The position numbers and the translations under genes were made by a program. This document shows, one piece after another, positions 25,549-35,270 of a stretch of 47,628 nucleotides of DNA (positions are counted from its first letter, which is position 1; the number at the start of each line of letters is the position of its first letter). The notes under the pieces were generated by a model. That model saw nothing but the letters and a program-made list of their open reading frames with translations, was not told the origin of the DNA and searched no databases. The DNA is from Candidatus Tenebribacter davisii (lineage in GTDB: Bacteria > Cloacimonadota > Cloacimonadia > Cloacimonadales > TCS61): positions 1 through 47,628 of the forward strand of contig JAVCCH010000066.1 of NCBI GenBank assembly GCA_030765535.1, read 5' to 3'.

Positions 25549-25929
25549 ATGGAAGAAAACAATAAATACATTAAGAAAATATTGCTGATTATTCTCTTGA
25601 CAAACATCCCGGCAATTATGTGCTTACCATGGTTATTGAAGCCGTCATTAAGCTGGATTTTGGGTACAGCAGGCAGTGCTGGGAATTTTATCTGGCTAGC
25701 TCATAATCTAAAGATGAGGATCGGTCTTTTGCCAACTAAATCACGTGTGAAAGCAGCAAAATGGTCTCTGATAAGATATTCAGTATTGGCTGGTTATGCA
25801 CTTGTGATTTTCTTTTTAGTGAAACCAAATATCATTATTTTCGGGGCAGGTCTGCTATCTGCTCAAATAGTGATTTATATAGTCGAGATCGTAAAGACCT
25901 TTAAAAATAGTAAGTTCTTCAGAGGGTAA
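25549..25929 (+). CDS. AtpI-like membrane protein of the ATP synthase operon
   Basis: A 126-residue protein with four predicted membrane segments (about 8-30, 32-50, 75-95, 97-115). Its position between atpZ and atpB and its size fit ATP synthase I-type proteins, which help assemble the c-ring. Sequence identity to AtpI is weak by eye, so this rests mostly on context and topology. It has only 6- and 3-base gaps to its neighbours. Confidence 0.6.
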   Translation: MEENNKYIKKILLIILLTNIPAIMCLPWLLKPSLSWILGTAGSAGNFIWLAHNLKMRIGLLPTKSRVKAAKWSLIRYSVLAGYALVIFFLVKPNIIIFGAGLLSAQIVIYIVEIVKTFKNSKFFRG

Positions 25930-25932
25930 ATA

Positions 25933-26844
25933 ATGGCTAAGAAGAAGGGTTCGATATTAAAGATATTTATAATATTTGCCATAATTGAAATTGCACTTGT
26001 TATCATTTCAGGTAGTTTCAATAAACAACTTCAGATTGGTTTTAATAATGGTAAATTTGTCTTTAAACATATTAAAAGCCACTATGATCTTCAAGAAAAG
26101 ATAACGGAAGAATTCCAAATAGATGAACATTTTCGTAAAACTGGTGAAACACCAGAAATTTATGGAAGTAACCAGGTTTACGAGTTTTTCAAAGAAATAT
26201 TTGGAGAAGCCAGTGCCGTGGGAACATTCCAGCTTCTACGTATGATGCTCATAGTTGATCTTCTCCTTTTATTTATTGCACTTATTATAAAAAAACAACT
26301 TCTCAAAAGACCTTCACAACCTCAGATCTTATTTGAAATGGTATATTCTGCTTTAGAGCAGTTCGTTATTGAAACTTTAGGAAAGGAAAAACTTAATTTT
26401 ACACCTTATATTGTAACTCTCTTCCTGTTTATCTGGATCTCCAATATGATAGGTATGATACCAATTCCAGGTTTTATGGAGCCAACCAGGAATCTTAATG
26501 TTCCACTTGGACTTGGAATTTTAGCAGTTGCCATCGTTCATATAACTGCACTTAAAGTAAAAGGCGTTTGGGGTCATCTTCAGAATTATTTAAATCCTAT
26601 CAAAAACCCTCTTGCTCTTTTAGATATAATCAGTGAATTTTCTAAAGTTGTTTCAATTTCCTTCCGTCTATTTGGAAATGTTCTAGGTGGAGCAATAATT
26701 ATTACTGTCGTATCATCACTTGTCAGCTATGTTGTCTTTCCTGTTGGCTTGAATCTTTTCTTTGGAATGTTCGTAGGAACAATACAGGCCTTTGTTTTCA
26801 CCATGCTGGCACTTACATATATTGGTGTAGAGATCTCGGAGTAA
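25933..26844 (+). CDS. atpB: F-type ATP synthase subunit a
   Basis: A 303-residue membrane subunit forming the ion half-channels beside the c-ring. The essential arginine is Arg245 in SISFRLFGNVLGG, matching Arg210 of the E. coli protein; the C-terminal FTMLALTYIGVEISE helix is also typical. The N-terminus has an extra membrane segment (about 10-27) and a soluble stretch before the conserved core. The stop is followed at once by the ATG of the triple-hairpin c gene. Confidence 0.93.
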   Translation: MAKKKGSILKIFIIFAIIEIALVIISGSFNKQLQIGFNNGKFVFKHIKSHYDLQEKITEEFQIDEHFRKTGETPEIYGSNQVYEFFKEIFGEASAVGTFQLLRMMLIVDLLLLFIALIIKKQLLKRPSQPQILFEMVYSALEQFVIETLGKEKLNFTPYIVTLFLFIWISNMIGMIPIPGFMEPTRNLNVPLGLGILAVAIVHITALKVKGVWGHLQNYLNPIKNPLALLDIISEFSKVVSISFRLFGNVLGGAIIITVVSSLVSYVVFPVGLNLFFGMFVGTIQAFVFTMLALTYIGVEISE

Positions 26845-27600
26845 ATGATGGAATTATCTGTAGAAGTTATCAGAATTGCAGCATATCTGGGAGCTGCAAT
26901 AAGCGTTGGATTGGGCGCAATTACAACGGGTGTTGGATCAGGAATAATTGCCGGAGAGGGCGCTTATGGTGTGATGAAACAACCGAAAGCTAATGAGCAG
27001 ATATTCAGGACTATGCTTATCGGTCAGGCGGCAGCACAAACTGCCGGGATCTTCGCTTTGGTGATCTCCATGCTACTTATATATGGAGGATTTGATGTTG
27101 CCGAAGGTGGTTGGTATAGAGCTGCAGCTTTACTTGCTGCCGGACTGTCTATGGGAATCGGAGCTTTTGGACCTTCTCTAGGTGCCGGATATTCGGGCGG
27201 AGAAGCTTGCAAATCAGTTGCCAGAATGCCTAAACATGGAAATGCAATAATGGGGAACATGCTTATTGGTCAGGCACTATCTCAAACTTCAGCAATTTTT
27301 GCTCTTGTAGTGTCGTTATTACTTCTATATTCTGTTCCAAATCAACCTGCAGGTCTTACTATGGGAAAAATAATTTTAAAATCAATTTCATTAGTCGGTG
27401 CCGGCATGGCAATTGGACTTGGTACCATCGGGCCGGGAACCGGAATTGGTTTTGTTGCAGGGAAAGCAAATGATATGATGGGAAGATTTCCCAAAGAGAG
27501 ATCAAAAATAATGAGAACGATGTTCTTAGGAGCGGCAGTATCAGAATCAACCGCGATATATTCACTTGTAGTCGCTTTTCTACTGATATTTGCTGTATAA
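26845..27600 (+). CDS. Triple-hairpin ATP synthase/V-type-like c subunit, one ion-binding Glu in three repeats
   Basis: A 251-residue proteolipid made of three c-subunit hairpins (six helices), about residues 8-80, 92-162 and 177-250. Hairpin 1 has the helix-2 motif GQAAAQTAGIF (Gln65) and hairpin 2 has GQALSQTSAIF (Gln147). Only hairpin 3 keeps the carboxylate, VSESTAIYS (Glu234, Ser235, Tyr239). In helix 1 the Na+-ligand position, Glu33 in the neighbouring single c, is Ser32, Ala114 and Ile201. Each hairpin keeps a Gly-rich helix 1 and a polar loop (KQPKANEQ, RMPKHGN, RFPKERS). Fusion with loss of carboxylates is a V/A-type rotor trait; fusion c subunits mixed with normal ones are known in Acetobacterium woodii. 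It lies between atpB and atpE in an otherwise F-type operon. Confidence 0.93.
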   Translation: MMELSVEVIRIAAYLGAAISVGLGAITTGVGSGIIAGEGAYGVMKQPKANEQIFRTMLIGQAAAQTAGIFALVISMLLIYGGFDVAEGGWYRAAALLAAGLSMGIGAFGPSLGAGYSGGEACKSVARMPKHGNAIMGNMLIGQALSQTSAIFALVVSLLLLYSVPNQPAGLTMGKIILKSISLVGAGMAIGLGTIGPGTGIGFVAGKANDMMGRFPKERSKIMRTMFLGAAVSESTAIYSLVVAFLLIFAV

Positions 27601-27632
27601 ATAAATATTAAGATAATAATAGTGGAGGAAAG

Positions 27633-27884
27633 ATGGAATTAACATTAGCACAGGGAATCGTGAAAGCTGCTGCCCTTTTGGGTGCAGGAATGTGTATGGG
27701 AATGGGTGCTTTAGGGCCTGGAGTTGGTGAAGGCTTTGTTGCGGGTAAAGCTTGTGAAGGAATTGCACGCTCACCTGAAAATGCAAGTCTTATTACACGA
27801 ACAATGCTTGTAGGCCAAGCTGTATCTGAATCAACAGGTATCTACTCATTGGTTATTGCTCTTCTGTTAATATTCTCAACTTAA
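27633..27884 (+). CDS. atpE: F-type ATP synthase subunit c, single hairpin, Na+-type ligands
   Basis: An 83-residue proteolipid. Helix 1 is GALGPGVGEGFVAGKACEGIAR with Glu33 at the position of the Na+ ligand Gln32 in Ilyobacter tartaricus. Helix 2 is GQAVSESTGIYSLVIALLL with Val64, Glu66, Ser67, Thr68 and Tyr71, the full Na+-coordination set. GTGGAGGAAAG is a strong ribosome site, stronger than that of the triple c, which suggests higher expression. It probably mixes with the triple c in one rotor ring. Confidence 0.94.
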   Translation: MELTLAQGIVKAAALLGAGMCMGMGALGPGVGEGFVAGKACEGIARSPENASLITRTMLVGQAVSESTGIYSLVIALLLIFST

Positions 27885-27962
27885 GAAGTAATAACAGAAA
27901 CGTACATTGAAAGCGGTTGGATGTATGAACTTCCAACAGCTAAATATTAATTTGGAGATCTT

Positions 27963-28229
27963 ATGATTAGTATAGATTATTCTCTCATTATTGTGATCAT
28001 GAATTTTGTACTTTTACTGATCGTTCTGAATAAGATTCTATATAAACCGATAAAGAAATTCTTAATTGAACGTCAGAAAAAAATAGCTTCTGATCTTGAT
28101 GAAGCGAAAGCATCACGCCTGAAAGCCGGGAAACTTGTTGAAGAAAAAGACGGTGAGTTAAAAAAATCAGCAGAGGAAATTCGGAATATGAAAAGTGCTG
28201 CTACCGGTGATGCTAGAAGACAAAGTTAA
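27963..28229 (+). CDS. atpF: ATP synthase subunit b, N-terminal part (frameshifted)
   Basis: An 88-residue reading frame with the membrane anchor (residues 6-24, YSLIIVIMNFVLLLIVLNKIL) and the start of the stator coiled coil (YKPIKKFLIERQKKIASDLDEAK). It ends prematurely at TAA 28227. The rest of subunit b continues in the +1 frame from about 28210. Skipping one base near 28221 would give a normal b subunit of about 160 residues (DARR then KVKEIMKNA). The shift site is not a homopolymer. Since subunit b is essential, an extra base in the sequence, a real mutation or recoding are all possible. Confidence 0.85.
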   Translation: MISIDYSLIIVIMNFVLLLIVLNKILYKPIKKFLIERQKKIASDLDEAKASRLKAGKLVEEKDGELKKSAEEIRNMKSAATGDARRQS

Positions 28230-28446
28230 AGAGATCATGAAAAATGCAAAAGAACAGGAAAAACGGATATTACAGAATACAGAAGAACAGCTCGAAACCG
28301 AAAAAGTAAAAGTTATGGGAGAAATAGAAGATGAATTAGCAGAAATGGTTGCTGATCTATCTTCTAAATTCCTTTCGGAAAAACTGGATGATAAAAAAGA
28401 TCAAGAACTAATAAAGAAAATTATCTCTGAGAGGAATCATAAGTGA
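28195..28446 (+). CDS. atpF: ATP synthase subunit b, C-terminal part (frameshifted)
   Basis: The second half of the b stator: KVKEIMKNAKEQEKRILQNT...AEMVADLSSKFLSEKLDDKK, a long charged helix ending in the delta-binding region. It overlaps the first half by 35 bases in another frame. The in-frame ATGs at 28195 and 28210 have no ribosome site, so independent translation is doubtful. Its TGA overlaps the GTG start of atpH by four bases. Confidence 0.8.
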   Translation: MLLPVMLEDKVKEIMKNAKEQEKRILQNTEEQLETEKVKVMGEIEDELAEMVADLSSKFLSEKLDDKKDQELIKKIISERNHK

Positions 28447-28988
28447 AAAATATCCTTGCTGCTCAGCGCTATTCTCATGCGATTATTTATGAGCTCACAG
28501 CTAAAGAGATCAATTCAATCCTAGCTGATATTGAGATAATGAGCAGTACAATAAAAAATGAATCAGAGTTCGTAAATACGGTTAATTCTTATCTGTACCC
28601 GATTGATAAACGTATAGAATTGGCTTTGGAAGTATCAAAAAGAATGACAAATAAAAAAATATGGAATAACTTATTTAATATTCTTATTAAAAAACATAGA
28701 TTTAACATAATTCCTGCCATTTTAATAGATTTGGAAAATGAAATATTAGCTTCTAAAAATCAGGTTAAGGTTGAATTAAGTGTTGCTCATCAACTACCTG
28801 ATAACTTACTTGATTCCATTTCGATAGAATTAAAAAAGATCCTTGAAAAGGATATAATATTAAAAACAAAAATTGATCCTGAAATTTTAGGCGGATTTGT
28901 AGCAACAACTGATTCACTTATTATTGACGGCTCAATAAAAAATCATCTAATTAAACTGTTAAAAATGAAATCAAAAAATAGAAAATGA
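28443..28988 (+). CDS. atpH: ATP synthase subunit delta
   Basis: A 181-residue stator subunit linking alpha to b. It starts [14 protein letters not shown], as usual for delta, and ends with the strand-rich domain [37 protein letters not shown], where ILGGF is the family signature. The start is GTG, overlapping the end of atpF. Confidence 0.92.
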   Translation: MKNILAAQRYSHAIIYELTAKEINSILADIEIMSSTIKNESEFVNTVNSYLYPIDKRIELALEVSKRMTNKKIWNNLFNILIKKHRFNIIPAILIDLENEILASKNQVKVELSVAHQLPDNLLDSISIELKKILEKDIILKTKIDPEILGGFVATTDSLIIDGSIKNHLIKLLKMKSKNRK

Positions 28989-28995
28989 GGTCAGT

Positions 28996-30495
28996 ATGAA
29001 AATACAACCAGATGAAATAAGTTCAATCCTTAGAGATAAGATCAAAGAACTGCAATTAGATATTGATATCACTGAAACTGGAAAAGTTGTACAGGTCGGT
29101 GATGGTATTGCCCGTGTTTATGGAATGGATAACGTTATGGCTGGTGAAATGATCCAATTCCCTAGTGATATCATGGGAATGGCACTGAATCTGGAAGAGG
29201 ATAATGTCGGTTGTATAATTTTTGGTGAAGCAGAGAAGATCAAAGAAGGTGATATTGCCAAGAGAACCAAGAAAATACTTCAAGTTCCCGTAGGTGAAGC
29301 AATGCTGGGTCGTGTTGTAAACGCACTTGGAGAACCTTTAGATGGCAAGGGTGTGATAAAAGCAGAGAAATATACACCTGTTGAAAGAAAAGCTCTGGGT
29401 GTTATAGAACGTCAACCGGTGAAAGAGCCTCTTCAAACAGGACTCAAGGCGATCGATTCAATGATCCCGATCGGAAGAGGACAACGGGAATTGATAATTG
29501 GCGATCGTCAGACAGGTAAAACTGCGATAGCTGTAGATACAATATTGAATCAGAAAAATACGGATGTTATTTGTATTTATGTTGCAATTGGACAGAAAAA
29601 ATCATCTGTTGCAAAAATCGTGAATATACTTGAAGCAAATGGAGCAATGGAATATTCGATCATAGTTATTGCTTCTGCTGCGGAATCTGCTTCTCTTCAG
29701 TATCTTTCACCATATTCCGGCTGTGCTATGGGAGAATATTTCCGTGATAAGGGAATGCACGCACTAATTATTTATGATGATCTATCTAAACATGCCGTAT
29801 CTTACAGAGAACTCTCTTTACTTCTAAGAAGACCGCCAGGACGTGAAGCATATCCTGGAGATGTTTTCTATCTGCATTCAAGACTACTGGAAAGAGCATC
29901 AAAACTTAATGATGAACTTGGTGGAGGCTCACTTACAGCTCTTCCAATTATTGAGACACAAGCTGATGATCTAACTGCATATATTCCTACAAACGTGATT
30001 TCCATTACTGATGGTCAGATCTTCTTGAATAGCCGTTTATTCCACTCAGGTATCCGTCCTGCCATTAATGCCGGTCTCTCTGTGTCACGCGTGGGCGGTA
30101 GTGCACAGCTTAAAGCAATGAAAAGTGTTACCGGGCAACTTCGTGTTGCCTTAGCGCAATATGCAGAACTTGAGGCTTTTTCTAAATTTGGATCTGACCT
30201 GGATAAGGCGACTCAAGCACAATTAACCCGAGGAAAAAGACTGACTGAGATCTTAAAGCAGGCGCAATATTCACCCCTTTCTGCAGCAAAACAGACATTT
30301 ATTATTTTTATGGCTAATGAAGGATATTTGGATGAGGTAGAAACGGAAGATGTTGGTAAGGTAGAAGAAGAGCTTTATTCAACTCTTGATTCTGAATATA
30401 AGGAATTTATGGATAATATGATAAAAGATAAATTAAATGATGAAACCAAAGATGCTATGCGTAAGATCTGTGAAAAAGTATTAAAGAAATTGTAA
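28996..30495 (+). CDS. atpA: ATP synthase subunit alpha
   Basis: A 499-residue subunit. The N-terminal barrel is followed by a Walker [10 protein letters not shown] (residues 169-177), [13 protein letters not shown], the family signature [17 protein letters not shown] and a C-terminal helical domain. It forms the non-catalytic nucleotide sites of F1. TGAGGTCAGT precedes the ATG and there are 7 bases after atpH. Confidence 0.96.
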   Translation: MKIQPDEISSILRDKIKELQLDIDITETGKVVQVGDGIARVYGMDNVMAGEMIQFPSDIMGMALNLEEDNVGCIIFGEAEKIKEGDIAKRTKKILQVPVGEAMLGRVVNALGEPLDGKGVIKAEKYTPVERKALGVIERQPVKEPLQTGLKAIDSMIPIGRGQRELIIGDRQTGKTAIAVDTILNQKNTDVICIYVAIGQKKSSVAKIVNILEANGAMEYSIIVIASAAESASLQYLSPYSGCAMGEYFRDKGMHALIIYDDLSKHAVSYRELSLLLRRPPGREAYPGDVFYLHSRLLERASKLNDELGGGSLTALPIIETQADDLTAYIPTNVISITDGQIFLNSRLFHSGIRPAINAGLSVSRVGGSAQLKAMKSVTGQLRVALAQYAELEAFSKFGSDLDKATQAQLTRGKRLTEILKQAQYSPLSAAKQTFIIFMANEGYLDEVETEDVGKVEEELYSTLDSEYKEFMDNMIKDKLNDETKDAMRKICEKVLKKL

Positions 30496-30501
30496 GTAAT
30501 T

Positions 30502-31356
30502 ATGGCTAATTTAAAAGAGATCAAGACACGTATTGAGAGCATTAAGAGTACTAAGCAGATAACAAATGCCATGAAGATGGTAGCTGCGTCTAAACTGCGG
30601 AAAGCCCAGGATAACATCTTTAATGCTCGTCCCTATGCAGATCATATAAACGACATGCTCAGAACTCTTAAGAACAAAAATATATCAACAGATCATCCCT
30701 TATTAGCGGAAGTATCGGGAAAAGGGAAAACAGCATTTATAGTTGTCACAGCCGATAGAGGACTATGCGGATCATTTAATACACATATTATAAAAGAAGC
30801 TGTTTCTCATCTTAAAAAGGAACCAAATGCTGATCTGATCTGTATTGGAAGAAAGGGATACGATTATTTCAAGAAAAATTCTAAAAATATTACCGCTTAT
30901 TATGTTGATCTTTTCAATGAGATGAATTTTGATGTCTCTGTAGAAGTAGCTGAAAAAATATTAAACTTATTTTTAAATGAAAATTACGATAAGATCAATA
31001 TTATTTATAATGAATTCAAGTCTGCTATTCAACAGGAAATCGTAGCCAAACAGCTTTTACCGATCGTTCCAATTGAATCCGAAGAAATTTCCAAATTGGA
31101 TTATGTCTATGAACCGGATGAGGAAACAATAATTTATGAACTTGGGAAAAAATATATTCATGTTGATATTTGGAGAATAATGTTGGAATCATCAGCTGCC
31201 GAACAGGGCGCAAGAATGACCGCTATGGATTCAGCTACAGAAAATGCTGCTGATCTGATCGATAAACTTGTTCTTCATTACAATAGAGCACGACAGGCAG
31301 CGATCACTACAGAAATAATTGAGATATCTTCCGGAGCGGAAGCTATCCAGCAATAA
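30502..31356 (+). CDS. atpG: ATP synthase subunit gamma
   Basis: A 284-residue central-stalk subunit. The N-terminal helix is LKEIKTRIESIKSTKQITNAMKMVAASKL. The core includes TADRGLCGSFN. The C-terminal helix carries ARMTAMDSATENAADLIDKL...ITTEIIEISSGAEA, the gamma signature. There are 6 bases after atpA. Confidence 0.95.
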   Translation: MANLKEIKTRIESIKSTKQITNAMKMVAASKLRKAQDNIFNARPYADHINDMLRTLKNKNISTDHPLLAEVSGKGKTAFIVVTADRGLCGSFNTHIIKEAVSHLKKEPNADLICIGRKGYDYFKKNSKNITAYYVDLFNEMNFDVSVEVAEKILNLFLNENYDKINIIYNEFKSAIQQEIVAKQLLPIVPIESEEISKLDYVYEPDEETIIYELGKKYIHVDIWRIMLESSAAEQGARMTAMDSATENAADLIDKLVLHYNRARQAAITTEIIEISSGAEAIQQ

Positions 31357-31378
31357 GAAAAATAGTTAGGATATATAA

Positions 31379-32788
<1,410 letters not shown>

Positions 32789-32796
32789 TATAAGAT

Positions 32797-33192
32797 ATGA
32801 GTAAAATTCACATTAAAGTTATTCAGCCAAATCAGATCAGGATAGATGAGGAATATGATCATATCATAGTTCCTGGAGTTGATGGTGATTTCGGAATCCT
32901 GACCGATCATACACCTTTCATTACTAAGATCAGATCCGGTGTTCTTCAGCTTTTTCAGAATGATAAAAGTGAAGAATATGCAATACATGATGGATTTGTA
33001 ACAGTTGAAAATAATATGGTCTCAATAGTGTGTGATACAATTGAGAAAAAAAATGAAATTGACAGCGTACGTGCTAAAGCATCGAAAGAACGGGCTGAGA
33101 AAAGAATTAAAAGTTCTGAAGAAGATATAAATTTCAGACGAGCAGAAATATCCTTAAAAAAGGCTTTGGTTCGCTTGGAAATAAGTTCTTAA
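32797..33192 (+). CDS. atpC: ATP synthase subunit epsilon
   Basis: A 131-residue subunit with the N-terminal beta-barrel (VPGVDGDFGILTDHTPF...IHDGFVTVENNMVSIV) and a C-terminal helical hairpin (AKASKERAEKRIKSSEEDINFRRAEISLKKALVRLEI). The hairpin can insert into F1 and restrain hydrolysis. It ends the operon, followed by a strong terminator. Confidence 0.93.
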   Translation: MSKIHIKVIQPNQIRIDEEYDHIIVPGVDGDFGILTDHTPFITKIRSGVLQLFQNDKSEEYAIHDGFVTVENNMVSIVCDTIEKKNEIDSVRAKASKERAEKRIKSSEEDINFRRAEISLKKALVRLEISS

Positions 33193-33199
33193 AAATTAA

Positions 33200-33232
33200 T
33201 AATATGGGTGATTTTATCACCCATATTTTATA
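33200..33232 (+). terminator. Terminator of the atp operon
   Basis: A perfect 12-bp stem AATATGGGTGAT (33201-33212) and ATCACCCATATT (33216-33227) with a TTT loop and a TTTATAAAAA tail, 9 bases after the atpC stop. Confidence 0.88.
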
Positions 33233-33249
33233 AAAAGATAGGATATAAG

Positions 33250-34467
33250 ATGAAACATAAATACATCTTGCTAATAATTATTATAGTAATAATTTCTTGT
33301 TCAGGAAGAAAAAGTGAAGAAATTCAAAATAAAATTGTTCCTGAAATGAAAAAAAACGAAATAGTAAAAACAGAAGTTCATCAAGAAAAAGATAAAATAG
33401 AAAAAGAACAAATTAAAAAGAAAATTCCCAAAAAAATACAGTATAAAAAATTTACAAAGGGAATATATTTAACGGCATATACTATTAACATGCCAAAATT
33501 TCACACAATCTTGGATAGTGCAGAGACCGCTGGAATGAATACACTGATATTTGATTTAAAAAACATGAATGGGCATATTTTCCTTAGAATGCCCCAAAAA
33601 GGCTTTTTAAGCGATGAAAACATGAAACCGATCGTTAACATTAATAGAGTGGTTAAAACGGTCCATAGTCGAAATATGAGAGCTGTTGCCAGACTAGTGA
33701 TGTTCCATGATCAGGTAACTGCTCAAAAGGATTCAACCTTGCGACCACAAAATATTAACGGTGGCTCATGGCAAGAAAGCAAAAGAAAAAAGCCAGCCTG
33801 GTTAGATCCTTCCAATCAGGAAGTTCAAACTACACTTTTGAATATAATCGAAAATGTAGCAAAAAATGGTGTAGATGAAATTCAAATGGATTATGTAAGA
33901 TTTCCAACACAAGGTAAAATATCAGATGCCGTTTTTTCCTTCCAAATGGAAGATTCCCTAAGAGCAATGAAAGATTCAACCTATATTTATAGAGGGAAAT
34001 CAGATATAATAAAAGAGTTTGTAAAGAAGGCAAAAGGTATATGTGATAAATACAATGTAACACTCTCAGCCGATGTTTTTGCGATTGTAGCCTGGCAAAG
34101 GAATGCAGATATAAAGGCTACAGGTCAGGATATAAAAAGAATGACTCATGATCTTGATGCAATACATCCTATGATATATTCTTCACATTTCGCCAAAGAT
34201 TTTGGATATAGAGAAAACGTTCAAAATGAACCATATCATATTGTTTATAAGGGCAGTGTCTTAACTAAAAACTATGCCATGAAAAACTGTAGAGTGATAC
34301 CGTATCTTCAATCGAATTCCTGGAAAGTTAACTATAATTATAATTATATCGCTGCACAAATTCAGGCTGTTATTGATTCAGGATCAGATGGATATATTTT
34401 ATGGAATGCTTCAAACAGATATTTTCAAACTCTCCGATGGATCAGAGAATTTGAAAATACAGATTAG
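33250..34467 (+). CDS. Lipoprotein with glycoside-hydrolase-like domain (DUF4015 family)
   Basis: A 405-residue protein. The start at 33250 is chosen for its lipoprotein signal MKHKYILLIIIIVIISC (Cys17) and AGGATATAAG upstream; the reading from 33208 would begin inside the atp terminator. A Lys/Glu/Ile linker (18-70) is followed by a TIM-barrel-like domain with GIYLTAYT, NTLIFDLKNMNGHI, AVARLVMFHD, DEIQMDYVRFPT and LSADVFAIVAW. These match the putative glycosyl hydrolase family PF13200. The Asp-x-Val-Arg-Phe-Pro strand holds a probable catalytic Asp. Probably exported and anchored; the polysaccharide substrate is unknown. Confidence 0.85.
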   Translation: MKHKYILLIIIIVIISCSGRKSEEIQNKIVPEMKKNEIVKTEVHQEKDKIEKEQIKKKIPKKIQYKKFTKGIYLTAYTINMPKFHTILDSAETAGMNTLIFDLKNMNGHIFLRMPQKGFLSDENMKPIVNINRVVKTVHSRNMRAVARLVMFHDQVTAQKDSTLRPQNINGGSWQESKRKKPAWLDPSNQEVQTTLLNIIENVAKNGVDEIQMDYVRFPTQGKISDAVFSFQMEDSLRAMKDSTYIYRGKSDIIKEFVKKAKGICDKYNVTLSADVFAIVAWQRNADIKATGQDIKRMTHDLDAIHPMIYSSHFAKDFGYRENVQNEPYHIVYKGSVLTKNYAMKNCRVIPYLQSNSWKVNYNYNYIAAQIQAVIDSGSDGYILWNASNRYFQTLRWIREFENTD

Positions 34468-34483
34468 TGTTTCACGTGAAACA
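34468..34483. promoter_or_regulatory. parS: parS centromere site (ParB binding)
   Basis: TGTTTCACGTGAAACA is a perfect 16-bp palindrome identical to the bacterial parS consensus. It starts at the base after the lipoprotein TAG and ends 6 bases before the stop of the HTH-EIIA gene. A cognate ParB is encoded at 23411, about 10 kb away. Confidence 0.95.
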
Positions 34484-34489
34484 CAGGTA

Positions 34490-35155
34490 CTATTTTAGGA
34501 CGGTTTTTGTAAGAACCTCAACAATTTCCTCATCTGTTTTAGCACTACTTAAAGTATTTAAAATTTTCTCGTTAATTAATAATTTAGAAATATATGAAAT
34601 TGAGAATAGATGTTGAATATCATCATGCAACAATAACATGAAAAATAATTTTACCGGTTTATTGTCTATTGCGTCAAACTCAATGCCATGTGATGATCTG
34701 CCGAAAATGATGCTTGGTTTTTTTACTTTGGAAGGATGAAAATGTCGGGGATGAAGCAAGGCAACCCCATTACCAATAGCGGTTGAGACCAACTCTTCAC
34801 GAGCTACAACAACTTGATATAACCACCGATGATCCCTGACGATCTTTAATTCTTTAGCAAATTTTGACATCTCACCAATAGCTTCATATTTATTATCTGC
34901 CACAAAATCAATATGTATGTTTTTCGGTCTGAAATAATCAGAAAATTTACAAACTGAACGCTTAAGAGCTAAATGTTCTACTTCTCTTTCATTTAAATTT
35001 GCAAACCATTCATCTACTTCCGCTTTTTCGATCTTATAAGCATTACCGATTTTCTTAGCCTTAAATATCTTACTCCTGGTCATTTCTTTAATGACTGAAT
35101 CGGTTACTTTTAAATATGCTGCTGCCTGGCGTAGAGTTAAATAATCTTTAGACAT
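34490..35155 (-). CDS. HTH (excisionase/MerR-like) - PTS EIIA(Ntr) domain fusion regulator
   Basis: A 221-residue protein. The second ATG at 35155 is the likely start, since AAGGAG lies 6 bases ahead of it but directly abuts the first ATG (35161). Residues 1-60 are an excisionase-type DNA-binding domain (LTLRQAAAYLKVTDSVIKEMTRSKIFKAKKIGNAYKI...VDEWF). Residues about 70-218 are a fructose/nitrogen-type EIIA domain. Its phosphorylation motif REELVSTAIGNGVALLHPR aligns with the PtsN RE-x-x-x-STGIGNGIAIPH motif, with His135 as acceptor. DNA binding may thus be switched by phosphoryl transfer. No EI, HPr or sugar EII gene is in the window. The gene is divergent from the lptE-like gene. Confidence 0.85.
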   Translation of the reverse strand: MSKDYLTLRQAAAYLKVTDSVIKEMTRSKIFKAKKIGNAYKIEKAEVDEWFANLNEREVEHLALKRSVCKFSDYFRPKNIHIDFVADNKYEAIGEMSKFAKELKIVRDHRWLYQVVVAREELVSTAIGNGVALLHPRHFHPSKVKKPSIIFGRSSHGIEFDAIDNKPVKLFFMLLLHDDIQHLFSISYISKLLINEKILNTLSSAKTDEEIVEVLTKTVLK

Positions 35156-35210
35156 TATCATCTCCTTTATAATTAAATTAATTTGATGCTCTTATCTAAG
35201 TATTAATTAT

Positions 35211-35245
35211 ATCTGTCAAGTATAAGAGAGTATTTCTTGACAGAT
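35211..35245. promoter_or_regulatory. 10-bp inverted repeat in the divergent spacer; possible operator or paired -35 elements
   Basis: ATCTGTCAAG (35211-35220) and CTTGACAGAT (35236-35245) are perfect inverted arms 15 bases apart, between the HTH-EIIA gene and the lptE-like gene. Each arm contains TTGACA facing away from the centre. Good -10 boxes are not obvious, so an operator is as likely as promoters. Confidence 0.45.
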
Positions 35246-35270
35246 AATGCTTATTAAGATTGCTAAATTT

